NCBI GenBank assembly: GCA_025455945.1
Contig: JALOLN010000012.1
Location: 1-22,252 of the forward strand
DNA length: 22,252 nucleotides
Origin: Actinomycetes bacterium
GTDB taxonomy: Bacteria; Actinomycetota; Actinomycetes; Prado026
Direction: 5' to 3'
In this document: piece by piece, positions 1 through 6,954 of the stretch
Layout: each line of letters opens with the position of its first letter
Numbering within the stretch: position 1 is the first letter of the stretch
Made by a program: the position numbers and the translations under genes
Notes under the pieces: generated by a model
Databases searched by the model: none
Seen by the model: only the letters and a program-made list of their open reading frames with translations
What the model was told of the DNA's origin: nothing

Positions 1-12
1 CGGTGGGTGCGG

Positions 13-798
13 TCACGCGCGCAGCCTAGGGGAGGGGAGGGGAGGGTCCCAGACCCCGCGTCGCCGCAGCACCTCGCGCAGGACGAGGGGCCGGTCGGTC
101 ATCACGCCGTCCACGCCGAGGTCGAGCAGGCGGTGCATCTCGGCGGCGTCATCCACGGTCCACACGTGCACCTGCAGCCCGTGCGCGTGCGCCGCCGACA
201 CGAACCGCGTGTCGACCAGCGGGAGCGGCCCCACCCGGGGCGGCACCGCGACGACCTGCGCCGGCGGCAGCCCGGGGTTCCGCCCGGTCGTCGCCGCCAC
301 GCGCAGCGCGGCCACCCCGCGCGGGCCGAGCGCCAGGCAGGCCTGCGGGCCGAGGGCGGTCCGCAGCCAGGCCAGCCGGCGGTCGCTGAACGAGCCGAGG
401 CAGACCCGGGCCAGCGCCCCGGTCCGGCGCAGCAGCTCGGCCAGCGGGCGGACCGCGGCGTCGTGCTTGGGGTCGAGGGCGAACCGGACGTCGGGCAGCT
501 CGGCGAGCAGGTCGGCCAGCCGGGGGATCGGCTCGGTCCCGCCGATCCGGGCCCGTGAGACCTCCGCCCAGGTGAGCCGCTCGATGACGCCCCGGCGGTC
601 CGTCGCCCGGTCCAGCCGGTGGTCGTGGAAGGCCAGGACGACGCCGTCCGCGGTGGCGTGGACGTCGGTCTCGAGGTACCGGAAGCCGAGCGCGACGGCC
701 CGCCGGAACGCCGCCGCGGAGTTCTCGGCCGCCTCGGCCGCGCCGCCGCGGTGCACGATCGCCAACGGCCCGGGGGGCTCGAGGTAGGGGTGCGGCAC
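13..798 (-). CDS. Glycerophosphodiester phosphodiesterase
   Basis: This 261-residue protein belongs to the GDPD family, TIM-barrel enzymes that hydrolyse glycerophosphodiesters (deacylated phospholipids) to sn-glycerol 3-phosphate and an alcohol with a divalent metal. The family signatures are visible: HRG near residues 16-18, EN at 25-26, the ETD metal/acid pair near 43-45 and the FHDH segment near 57-60, with a C-terminal barrel end containing VHVWTVDD and DGVMTDRP. No signal peptide or membrane segment is seen, so it is probably cytoplasmic, and its length is typical of short bacterial members. The GTG at 798 is chosen because it lies 14 bases after the fhs stop and leaves the HRG motif at the usual N-terminal position; no clear ribosome binding site precedes it, so the start is uncertain. 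It is probably co-transcribed with fhs. Substrate specificity cannot be read from sequence. Confidence 0.88.
   Translation of the reverse strand: MPHPYLEPPGPLAIVHRGGAAEAAENSAAAFRRAVALGFRYLETDVHATADGVVLAFHDHRLDRATDRRGVIERLTWAEVSRARIGGTEPIPRLADLLAELPDVRFALDPKHDAAVRPLAELLRRTGALARVCLGSFSDRRLAWLRTALGPQACLALGPRGVAALRVAATTGRNPGLPPAQVVAVPPRVGPLPLVDTRFVSAAHAHGLQVHVWTVDDAAEMHRLLDLGVDGVMTDRPLVLREVLRRRGVWDPPLPSPRLRA
29..46 (+). repeat. G-tract with GGGGA repeats
   Basis: Four runs of three or four G separated by single A bases lie on the plus strand within the last codons of the phosphodiesterase gene, i.e. on its non-template (antisense) side. The pattern meets the simple rule for an intramolecular G-quadruplex. 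It also just encodes a proline/serine-rich tail, so it may have no function. Confidence 0.4.
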
Positions 799-812
799 GG
801 GGTCGGCCGCGC

Positions 813-2519
813 TCAGCTCAGCCCGACGATCTCGCCGTCGGCGTCGAGGTCGATCCGCTCGGCCGCCGGGTGCATGGACAGCCCCGGCATGGTCCGCATC
901 TCGCCGCTGATCGCGTAGACGTAGCCGGCCCCGGCGGCCGCCCGGACCTCGCGGACCGGCATCCGCCAGCCGGTGGGCGCCCCCAGCAGGGCCGGGTCCG
1001 ACGACAGCGACAGGTGGGTCTTCGCGATGACCACGGGGAACGCGCCGTAGCCGAGCACCTCGAAGCGGCGCAGCTGCTCGGCGGCGGTGGGGGAGAGGTC
1101 CACGCCGTCCGCACCGTAGATCTCCCGGGCCACCGTCTCGATCTTGTGCACCAGCGGGGCGTCGAGGGCGTAGAGGAACCGGAACGACCGCGTCTCCTCG
1201 CACGCGTCGGCGACGGTGCGGGCCAGCTCGACGGCCCCGGAGCCGCCCTCGGCGACGTGCCGGGTGACCGCCACGCGGGCGCCGGCCTGCTCGGCGATGT
1301 GCCGGATCGCCTGGTGCTCGGAGCGGTGGTCGCTGGGGAAGGCGTTGATCGCGACGACGGGGGAGACGCCGAACCGCCGGACGTTCTCGATCTGCTTGCG
1401 CAGGTTCGCCCCGCCGGCCAGGACCTCCTCGGGGTTCTCCGCCAGGAGCTCGGGCGGCAGCGGCTTGCCTGGGCGGATCCGGTGCCGGCCGCTGTGCGCC
1501 TTCAGCGCCCGGACCGTCGCCACGAGCACCGCGGCGTCCGGGACGAGGCCGGAGATGCGGCACTTGACGTTGAAGAAGCGCTCCGCGCCCATGTCGGCGC
1601 CGAACCCCGCCTCGGTGATCAGCAGGTCGCCCATCCGGATGCCCACGAGGTCGGCGACGACGGAGGAGTTGCCGGTGGCGATGTTGCCGAACGGGCCGGC
1701 GTGCACGAGCACTGGCGTGCCCTCGAGCGTCTGCAGCAGGTTGGGCTTGATCGCGTCCCGCATGATCACGGCCATCGCCCCGGCGGCCTTGAGGTCCTCC
1801 GCGGTGACCGGCAGGCCGTCGAAGGTGTAGCCGACGACGATGCGGCCGAGCCGGGTGCGCAGGTCATCGAGCGACGTGGCCAGGGCCAGGATCACCATGA
1901 CCTCGCTGGCCGCGGTGATGTCGAAGCCGCTCTGCCGCGGCACGCCGTCCACCCGGGCGCCGAGCCCGAGGACGACACCGCGCAGCGCCCGGTCGTTGAC
2001 GTCCACCACCCGCCGCCAGGAGATGTTGCGCGGGTCGATGCCGAGGGCGTTGCCGTGGTGCAGGTGGTTGTCGACCATCGCCGCGAGCAGGTTGTGCGCG
2101 GCGGTCACCGCGTGGAAGTCGCCGGTGAGGTGCAGGTTGAGCGTCTCCATGGGGATGACCTGGCTGTAGCCGCCCCCGGCGGCGCCCCCCTTGATCCCGA
2201 ACGTCGGCCCCATGGACGGCTGGCGCAGCGCCAGCGTCGCCGTCCGGCCGAGGTGCTGGAACCCCTGGGCCAGCCCGACCGCGGTCGTCGTCTTGCCCTC
2301 GCCGAGCGGGGTCGGTGTGACCGCGGTCACGAGGACGTACTTGCCGGCCGGCCGGTCGGCGAGCGCGGCCCGGGCCGACGGCGCGAGCTTGGCGACGTAG
2401 TGCCCGTAGGGCTCGAGGTGCTCCTCGGCCAGCCCGGCGCGCGCGGCGACCTCCACGATGGGGTCGGGACGGGCGGCGCGGGCGATCTCGAGGTCGGACG
2501 GGAACGGGGCGTCGGTCAC
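813..2519 (-). CDS. fhs: Formate--tetrahydrofolate ligase
   Basis: This enzyme (FTHFS, EC 6.3.4.3) joins formate to tetrahydrofolate using ATP to give 10-formyl-THF for purine synthesis and other one-carbon uses. The 568-residue length matches the family (about 555-565). The FTHFS P-loop signature TPTPLGEGKTTT is at about residues 68-79, followed by the RQPSMGPTFGIKGGAAGGG-type segment, the HLTGDFHA segment and the FGNIATGNSS segment. The GTG at 2519 is preferred over an in-frame ATG at 2657 because the 46 residues between them are low-complexity and not family-like, and because the shorter form fits the known length; the ribosome binding site is weak. The downstream gene is a phosphodiesterase 14 bases away. 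The 237-base leader region is unusually AT-rich at its far end. Together with gcvP and gcvH elsewhere in the window, this gene supplies the folate one-carbon pool. Confidence 0.95.
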   Translation of the reverse strand: MTDAPFPSDLEIARAARPDPIVEVAARAGLAEEHLEPYGHYVAKLAPSARAALADRPAGKYVLVTAVTPTPLGEGKTTTAVGLAQGFQHLGRTATLALRQPSMGPTFGIKGGAAGGGYSQVIPMETLNLHLTGDFHAVTAAHNLLAAMVDNHLHHGNALGIDPRNISWRRVVDVNDRALRGVVLGLGARVDGVPRQSGFDITAASEVMVILALATSLDDLRTRLGRIVVGYTFDGLPVTAEDLKAAGAMAVIMRDAIKPNLLQTLEGTPVLVHAGPFGNIATGNSSVVADLVGIRMGDLLITEAGFGADMGAERFFNVKCRISGLVPDAAVLVATVRALKAHSGRHRIRPGKPLPPELLAENPEEVLAGGANLRKQIENVRRFGVSPVVAINAFPSDHRSEHQAIRHIAEQAGARVAVTRHVAEGGSGAVELARTVADACEETRSFRFLYALDAPLVHKIETVAREIYGADGVDLSPTAAEQLRRFEVLGYGAFPVVIAKTHLSLSSDPALLGAPTGWRMPVREVRAAAGAGYVYAISGEMRTMPGLSMHPAAERIDLDADGEIVGLS

Positions 2520-2730
2520 GAGGGCCAGGGTCCACCCGGGGGGTTCGGCCGCGGCAGTGTCCTTCGTCCCACGTCCGTCGTCTTCCGTGCCGGGTGCACC
2601 GGCCGCACACAGCGCGCCCGGCGACGGTGCGGGACGCTCGGCGGGTCGAGCCGGCACGCCGGGCTGCGGTCGCCCGCTCGGGGGCCAGCAGCTGTCACTG
2701 TGTGCGGCAAGTGCACCAGGATGGTGCGCC

Positions 2731-2750
2731 GATAAGACACATTATGTCAA
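2731..2750 (-). promoter_or_regulatory. AT-rich candidate promoter/operator of fhs
   Basis: This is the only AT-rich patch in a very GC-rich gap between the PPOX-fold gene and fhs. It contains ATAA-N6-TTAT (2732-2745), overlapping a near-palindrome GACA-N5-TGTC (2736-2748). On the minus strand TAATGT (2739-2744) could be a TANNNT -10 box. A perfect GCACCA-N3-TGGTGC hairpin follows at 2713-2727. The pattern suggests a regulated promoter, but I recognise no specific regulator family. The rest of the gap, 2520-2712, shows no gene or obvious RNA. Confidence 0.4.
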
Positions 2751-2756
2751 GTCACG

Positions 2757-3203
2757 TCACCGGGGCACCGCAGGTCCACTGCCCCACCGCCGTTGGGAGC
2801 CGAACAGGTCGGGCAGGGTCCAGGCCAACGCGGTGGTGGGCGTGACGCGCACGAGGATCGCGCCCGCCATCCCCGGGGCGTCGGGCAGCCACATCAGCTC
2901 CTCGGGTGCCGTGTACTTGGCGTGATACGCCGCGACGACGTCCGGCCGGTCGGCTGGCTCGGCCGCCACCTGAGCCGTCCCGTGGACGACGAGCACGTCC
3001 TCGGCGCTCTCGAGGTGGACGACGATGCGCGAGTCGTGCGTGAGGTTGCGCACCCGCACGGCGTCCGGGTCGCCGTAGCACCACGGCACGCCGTCAGCGA
3101 CGACGCCCCAGACCGGAACGGCGTGTGGTCCGCGCGGTCCGGCCGTAGCCACCCACCAGTACCTGGCAGCGGCCAGCCGCTCTGCGACGTCGCCCCACTC
3201 CAT
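2757..3203 (-). CDS. Pyridoxamine 5'-phosphate oxidase-fold (PPOX/F420-type) protein
   Basis: A 148-residue protein with the split beta-barrel pattern of the PPOX superfamily: WWVAT near the N terminus, HAVPVWGVV, a RVRNL segment, VVHLESAEDVLVVHGTAQV, and a C-terminal LAWTLPDLFG-type stretch. Actinobacterial relatives bind FMN or the deazaflavin F420 and act as oxidoreductases; the substrate cannot be predicted. No signal or membrane segment is visible. The ATG at 3203 is chosen, with GTG at 3215 an equal alternative adding four residues; neither has a convincing ribosome binding site. It lies just after a DUF3817 gene on the same strand, with a gap of about 16 bases, so read-through from the SURF1-DUF3817 unit is likely. 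Confidence is good for the fold and low for function. Confidence 0.8.
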   Translation of the reverse strand: MEWGDVAERLAAARYWWVATAGPRGPHAVPVWGVVADGVPWCYGDPDAVRVRNLTHDSRIVVHLESAEDVLVVHGTAQVAAEPADRPDVVAAYHAKYTAPEELMWLPDAPGMAGAILVRVTPTTALAWTLPDLFGSQRRWGSGPAVPR

Positions 3204-3219
3204 GGCGCCGGCCACGTCG

Positions 3220-3525
3220 TCAGACCAGGTGCTCGGCGGCCACCCGGTGGGCGACCCGTCGTTCGGCGACGAAGGACAGGAAAGGGATCGTCCCGGCGAG
3301 CATGACGAGCAGCGTGAACCCCCACCGCCACTTCGCCCGCAGCGCCAGGTCGAGGGTGACGAGCAGGTAGACGGCGTAGAGGAAGCCGTGGACCGGCCCG
3401 ATCGTCTCGACCAGCGTCGGGTCGTCGCCGAGGTACTTCAGCGGCATCGCCACGAACACCAGCACGAGGAGCAGGACGCCGACGATGTAGGCCATCACGC
3501 GGTAGCGGAGCAGGGCACCCTTCAC
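3220..3525 (-). CDS. DUF3817 integral membrane protein
   Basis: A small protein of 101 residues with three hydrophobic segments (about residues 10-28, 43-62 and 70-88) and a conserved-looking GPVHGFLY motif, characteristic of the DUF3817 family of actinobacterial membrane proteins of unknown function. Its GTG start at 3525 overlaps the SURF1 stop as GTGA, so the two are translationally coupled. This coupling with a cytochrome-oxidase assembly factor hints at a role in respiratory membrane biogenesis, but that is inference from position only. It ends with a charged RRVAHRVAAEHLV tail. Confidence 0.85.
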   Translation of the reverse strand: MKGALLRYRVMAYIVGVLLLVLVFVAMPLKYLGDDPTLVETIGPVHGFLYAVYLLVTLDLALRAKWRWGFTLLVMLAGTIPFLSFVAERRVAHRVAAEHLV

Positions 3526-4286
3526 GACGCCGACGCTACCGGGTCCTCCGCAGGGGCACTCGCCCGGCGGCTGGCGTCGCGCAGGGCGCGCCACCACAGG
3601 AACACCGCGAAGCCGGCGAAGAGCACCCACTGGACGGCGTAGGCGTAGTTCTGCAGTCGCAGCTCCGCTGGACGGGCCGCCGGGGGCTGTTCGGGCAGCG
3701 GCATCGGCGAGGGCTGGGCCGCCGGGTCCTGCGAGACGAGCGCGACGTACCCGTCGTACAGCGGGTACGGGACCTCTCGCAGCAGCGCAGCGGTGCTGAC
3801 CGCGGCGACCTGCCCCTCCGGCAGCCGCTCCCCCGGTGCCACGCCCCGCTGGGCGGTCTCCGAGGGCTGCAGCCGGCCGGCGACGTCGACGTCCTCGGTC
3901 GGGACGGCGACCGCAGGGTCGTCGGCAGACGGCACCCAGCCACGGACGACGAGCACCCCGGAGCCGTCCACCGTGACGAGGGGCGTGACCACCCACAGCC
4001 CGGTCCGCCCCCCCACGTCGCGGTCCGGCACGAGCACCTGCTCGGTGGCGTCGTACCGGCCGGCGACGACGACGCGGCGGCCGGCCAGCTCGGTCGGGAG
4101 CGTCTGGCCGACCCGGTGCACGTCGGCCACCGGGACGGGTGCGAGGTCCTCGGGGGCCGGGCCCGGTCGGCTGGCCTCGACGGCCCGGTGCCACTGCCAC
4201 GAGCCCAGCCAGAGCATGGTCCCGACGGCCAGGACGAGGAGCAGGTGCAGGGCCAGCCAGCGCGGCGTGAGGGCGACCCGGAGCAC
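3522..4286 (-). CDS. SURF1-family cytochrome oxidase assembly protein
   Basis: A 254-residue SURF1-like protein. Family members assist assembly of haem-copper cytochrome c oxidase at the cytoplasmic membrane. The layout is classical: an N-terminal membrane helix at about residues 10-28 followed by LGSWQWHR, an extracytoplasmic domain with the G(R/Y)D, GLWVVTPL and VVRGWVP blocks, and a C-terminal helix at about 215-235 preceded by NYAYAVQW, which matches the family's conserved Y-x-x-QW end. The GTG at 4286 has a TAGCGT box six bases upstream, so the transcript may be leaderless. Its stop overlaps the start of a DUF3817 gene. Proline-rich insertions near residues 175-200 look like a flexible linker. 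Confidence 0.9.
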   Translation of the reverse strand: MLRVALTPRWLALHLLLVLAVGTMLWLGSWQWHRAVEASRPGPAPEDLAPVPVADVHRVGQTLPTELAGRRVVVAGRYDATEQVLVPDRDVGGRTGLWVVTPLVTVDGSGVLVVRGWVPSADDPAVAVPTEDVDVAGRLQPSETAQRGVAPGERLPEGQVAAVSTAALLREVPYPLYDGYVALVSQDPAAQPSPMPLPEQPPAARPAELRLQNYAYAVQWVLFAGFAVFLWWRALRDASRRASAPAEDPVASAS

Positions 4287-4292
4287 CCCGCC

Positions 4293-4298
4293 ACGCTA
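4293..4298 (-). promoter_or_regulatory. Candidate -10 box for leaderless SURF1 transcript
   Basis: TAGCGT on the minus strand ends six bases before the GTG start. This distance would put the transcription start at or next to the start codon. No good -35 box is seen. Confidence 0.35.
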
Positions 4299-4318
4299 CC
4301 TGGCCCCCACCGACCAAC

Positions 4319-4350
4319 CCCCTTTCCCTTCCCCTTCCCCTTCCCCTTCC
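4319..4350 (+). repeat. CCCTTC microsatellite
   Basis: About five tandem hexamers of CCCTTC (the first being CCCTTT) form a pure pyrimidine tract on the plus strand, between the SURF1 promoter region and the inverted-repeat element to its right. Slippage could change its length, and a homopurine/homopyrimidine tract can adopt triplex structure. Confidence 0.75.
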
Positions 4351-4351
4351 G

Positions 4352-4488
4352 GCATCAAGGGTCCCCTGATGCCACTAGATCGCCATGTCGCGCCCATCAT
4401 GGGTCGGCCGGATCGTGCCAGCGTCCGCGCGGTCTGGTGATGAAGGGCGTCCCACGGCGATCTATTCGCCACAAGGGCCCCTTGATGC
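4352..4488. repeat. 137-bp imperfect inverted-repeat element
   Basis: The arms 4352-4400 and 4440-4488 are reverse complements at 38 of 49 positions without gaps, around a 39-base centre. Each arm starts with GCATCAAGGG and carries TAGATCGCC in the same place, and each also contains its own short palindrome (GGCATCA...TGATGCC at 4351-4373; CAAGGG-C-CCCTTG at 4472-4484). No gene overlaps it. It resembles a small non-autonomous repeat (MITE or REP-like) more than a plain terminator, because the similarity extends well past the hairpins. I see no flanking target duplication. Confidence 0.6.
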
Positions 4489-4510
4489 AGAAGTAGAGCG
4501 GGGGGCGGGG

Positions 4511-5983
4511 TCAGTGGGACCAGGTGTGCACGGGCTCGTTGGCGTGCATGTGCTCGACGTAGCGGCGGGTCATCTCCGCCAGGGCGGACAGGCGGTCCAT
4601 CCCCTGCTCCTCGAGGCGGTGCACCGTGGCGACCTGCCAGGCGGCGCCGTTGCGCTCGGTGATGCAGCGGCCCTCGATGACGCCGAGCAGCCGCTCCCGG
4701 ACGGCGTCGTCCACGCCCCACTCCCGCAGGCCCTGGTGCGCCAGCGGCAGGATGCGGCGCAGCACCAGCTCGGCCACCGGGACCTCACCGTACCCTGGCC
4801 AGTACTGCGTCGCGTGGATGCCCTTGACCGCGGCCTCGGTGAAGTTGTCCTCGGCCGTGTGGAACGACATCTGGGTCCACACCGGGCGGTCCTGCGCGGC
4901 GAGCACCCGCAAGGCGCCGTAGTAGAGCGCGCCGTTGGCCATGACGTCGACGACGCTCGGGCCCGACGGCAGCACCCGGTTCTCCACCCGAAGGTGCGGC
5001 CGGCCCTCGACGACGTCGTACACCGGCCGGTTCCACCGCCACACCGTGCCGTTGTGCAGCCGCAGCTCCTGCAGGTGCGGGGTGCCCCCCGCGTCGTGGA
5101 CGGCGACGGGGTCCTCCCGGTCGAGGATGGGCAACAGCGCCGGGAAGTACCGCAGGTTCTCCTCGAACAGGTCGAACACCGACGTGATCCAGCGTTCGCC
5201 GAACCACACCCTCGGCCGGACCCCCTGCGCCTTCAGCTCCGCCGGTCGGGTGTCGGTCGCCTGCGTGAACAGCGCGATCCGGGTCTCCCGCCACAGCTCG
5301 CGTCCGCAGAAGTACGGCGAGTTCGCCCCCAGCGCCACCTGGACGCCGGCCAGGCACTGCGCGGCGTTCCAGTGCGCCGCGAACTCGTCCGGGCTGACCT
5401 GGAGGTGGAACTGCACGCTGGTGCAGGCCGCCTCCGGGGCGATGGAGTCGGCGTAGGTCTCCAGCGACTCCACCCCCTCGATCTCGATGTGCAGGTCCTC
5501 CCCGCGCGCCAGCAGCATCTGCTCGTCGAGCAGCGCGTAGCGGGGGTTGGCGCTCAGGCTCTCGGAGGTGAGGTGCTCGGGCATGAGCGTGGGCAGGATC
5601 CCGATCATCATGAACCCGGCGCCGGTCTGCCGCGCCTGGGCGTTGGCCGAGTTGAGCTGGGCCCGCAGGTCACCCTCCAGGCCGACCGCCCCGTCGGCGA
5701 TGAGGCTGCGCGGCCGCACGTTGATCTCGAGGTTGAACTGCGCGAGCTCGGCGACGAAGGCCGGGTCGTCGATGCGCTGCAGCACCTCCGCGTTGCGCAG
5801 CGACGGCTGCCCGTCGTCGTCGACGAGGTTGAGCTCGACCTCCATGCCGGTCATCGGCTGCTCGAAGTCGAACCGCGACTCGGCGAGCATCCGCGCGAAC
5901 ACGTCGAGGCAGCGATGCACCTTCTCGCGGTACTTCTGCCGGTCCTCGCGGGTGAAGACCCGACCGGCGACGTCCTCGCCCAT
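4511..5983 (-). CDS. Glutamate--cysteine ligase family protein
   Basis: A 490-residue protein of the glutamate-cysteine ligase (GCS2-like) carboxylate-amine ligase superfamily, which activates a carboxylate with ATP and joins it to an amine. Visible features are the N-terminal GMEVELNLVD strand at about residues 46-55, FNLEINVRP at about 83-91 (acidic metal/ATP-binding residues), TSVQFHLQVSP, GANSPYFCGR and a C-terminal WRWNRPVYD and RVENRVLPSGPS region. Actinobacteria use such enzymes for gamma-glutamylcysteine in ergothioneine synthesis, but no other ergothioneine or glutathione gene is nearby, so the product is unassigned. ATG at 5983 is preceded by GGAG only two bases away, so translation initiation is not textbook. 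It follows two thioesterase genes with 32 bases between, probably as one transcript. Confidence 0.85.
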   Translation of the reverse strand: MGEDVAGRVFTREDRQKYREKVHRCLDVFARMLAESRFDFEQPMTGMEVELNLVDDDGQPSLRNAEVLQRIDDPAFVAELAQFNLEINVRPRSLIADGAVGLEGDLRAQLNSANAQARQTGAGFMMIGILPTLMPEHLTSESLSANPRYALLDEQMLLARGEDLHIEIEGVESLETYADSIAPEAACTSVQFHLQVSPDEFAAHWNAAQCLAGVQVALGANSPYFCGRELWRETRIALFTQATDTRPAELKAQGVRPRVWFGERWITSVFDLFEENLRYFPALLPILDREDPVAVHDAGGTPHLQELRLHNGTVWRWNRPVYDVVEGRPHLRVENRVLPSGPSVVDVMANGALYYGALRVLAAQDRPVWTQMSFHTAEDNFTEAAVKGIHATQYWPGYGEVPVAELVLRRILPLAHQGLREWGVDDAVRERLLGVIEGRCITERNGAAWQVATVHRLEEQGMDRLSALAEMTRRYVEHMHANEPVHTWSH

Positions 5984-6015
5984 GGCTCCAGCCTGCCGCA
6001 GCGGTCCGGACGCCG

Positions 6016-6462
6016 TCAGCGGTTCGGCCGCAACGTCCAGGTGATGGACAGCTCGCTGGTCACCGTCCCGTCGTCGGTGCGGACCGTCACGGCGACGGGG
6101 AACTCCGGCCGGGTCCCGGCGTCCAGCTCGGCCAGCACCTCGGCCACCGGCCGCCCGAGCACCGCCTCCGCGGTCACCGGGCCGAGCGCCACCTTGAGGA
6201 AGCGCATCTCCACCTGTGTCGGCAGCGGCGTCGCCCGGTCGAGGAGGTCCCCGAAGCTGGCCAGCACGACCGCCCCCGAGGCCGACTCGCCCAGGGTGAA
6301 CATCGCCCCCGCGTGCAGCCCGCCCACGTGGTTGTGGAAGGCCGGCTGGTCGGGCAGCCGCAGCACCGCCCGAGTCGGCTGCACCTCGAGGAACTCCAGG
6401 CCCAGGTGGTGCACGAACGGGACGGCGGAGCGCAGCCACTCGGCCGCGGCGTGCGGGTCCAT
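6016..6462 (-). CDS. Hotdog-fold thioesterase-like protein (DUF4442/PaaI type), copy 1
   Basis: A 148-residue hotdog-fold protein. The central segment NHVGGLHAGAMFTLGE (about residues 44-59) matches the HxGxxFxLxE active-site helix of PaaI/DUF4442-type acyl-CoA thioesterases, in which an Asp or Glu drives hydrolysis. The C terminus ends with the usual paired strands (SELSITWTLRP). ATG at 6462 begins two bases after the stop of the upstream paralogue, so the two are translationally coupled, and they share slightly under half of their residues by eye. They may form a heteromeric hotdog pair. The natural acyl substrate is unknown. Confidence 0.8.
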   Translation of the reverse strand: MDPHAAAEWLRSAVPFVHHLGLEFLEVQPTRAVLRLPDQPAFHNHVGGLHAGAMFTLGESASGAVVLASFGDLLDRATPLPTQVEMRFLKVALGPVTAEAVLGRPVAEVLAELDAGTRPEFPVAVTVRTDDGTVTSELSITWTLRPNR

Positions 6463-6464
6463 GG

Positions 6465-6920
6465 TCAGTCCTTCCGCGGACGCAGGGTCAGGACGACGGT
6501 CATCTCGGCGCACTCCGCGCCGTCGTCCTCGCGGCGGAACACCACCCGGGTGTCCCACTCGGGGTGCCCGCCCCGCTCCAGCTCGGCCAGCACCTCCGCC
6601 GCCGGACGCAGCATCCGCGCCTCGGCGGTCACCCCGCTGCGCGCCAGCCTCAGCCAGCGGATCTCCCCGCTGACCGCGAGCGGGACGGCACGGTCGAGCC
6701 AGCCGCCGAAGCGCTGCACCATGAGGGCGGCCGCGGCGGACTCCCCCAGCGAGAAGATCGCGCCGGCGTGCGGGCCTCCGACATGGTTGAGCACCGCCTC
6801 GGCGTGCGGCAGCCGCAGCAGGGCGTGGTCGTCGTCGAGCGCGACCACCTCCAGGCCGAGCGTCCGGATGAACGGCGCGGTGGACCGCAGCGCGTCGGTC
6901 AGCCAGGCCGGATCGGTCAT
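6465..6920 (-). CDS. Hotdog-fold thioesterase-like protein (DUF4442/PaaI type), copy 2
   Basis: A 151-residue paralogue of the next gene, with NHVGGPHAGAIFSLGE at the equivalent place (about residues 48-63) and the same EVLAELE and LTLRP blocks. Family members hydrolyse acyl thioesters. It is the first gene of the thioesterase-thioesterase-ligase run and starts 34 bases from the divergent HAD phosphatase gene. The minus strand has TACCGT six bases before the ATG, so a leaderless transcript is likely. The tandem arrangement is best explained by local duplication. Confidence 0.8.
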   Translation of the reverse strand: MTDPAWLTDALRSTAPFIRTLGLEVVALDDDHALLRLPHAEAVLNHVGGPHAGAIFSLGESAAAALMVQRFGGWLDRAVPLAVSGEIRWLRLARSGVTAEARMLRPAAEVLAELERGGHPEWDTRVVFRREDDGAECAEMTVVLTLRPRKD

Positions 6921-6926
6921 GCCCTG

Positions 6927-6932
6927 ACGGTA
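6927..6932 (-). promoter_or_regulatory. Candidate -10 box for leaderless thioesterase operon
   Basis: TACCGT on the minus strand sits six bases before the ATG at 6920. No clear -35 box is visible in the short divergent gap. Confidence 0.35.
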
Positions 6933-6942
6933 CCGGCGGGCC

Positions 6943-6948
6943 TACGGT
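6943..6948 (+). promoter_or_regulatory. Candidate -10 box for leaderless HAD phosphatase transcript
   Basis: TACGGT lies six bases before the ATG at 6955. With its minus-strand counterpart at 6927-6932, the 34-base gap holds two back-to-back promoters, so the two transcripts may compete for polymerase. Confidence 0.35.
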
Positions 6949-6954
6949 GTCCGG

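Noticed and set aside
2520..2657. N-terminal extension of the formate-THF ligase from ATG 2657
   Set aside because: The extra 46 residues are low-complexity, not family-like, and would make the enzyme longer than its relatives.
870..2735. Very long plus-strand open frame opposite fhs
   Set aside because: Arg/Gly/Pro-rich translation with no family resemblance; it is the antisense shadow of a GC-rich coding gene, as are long frames opposite gcvP and the sugar transferase.
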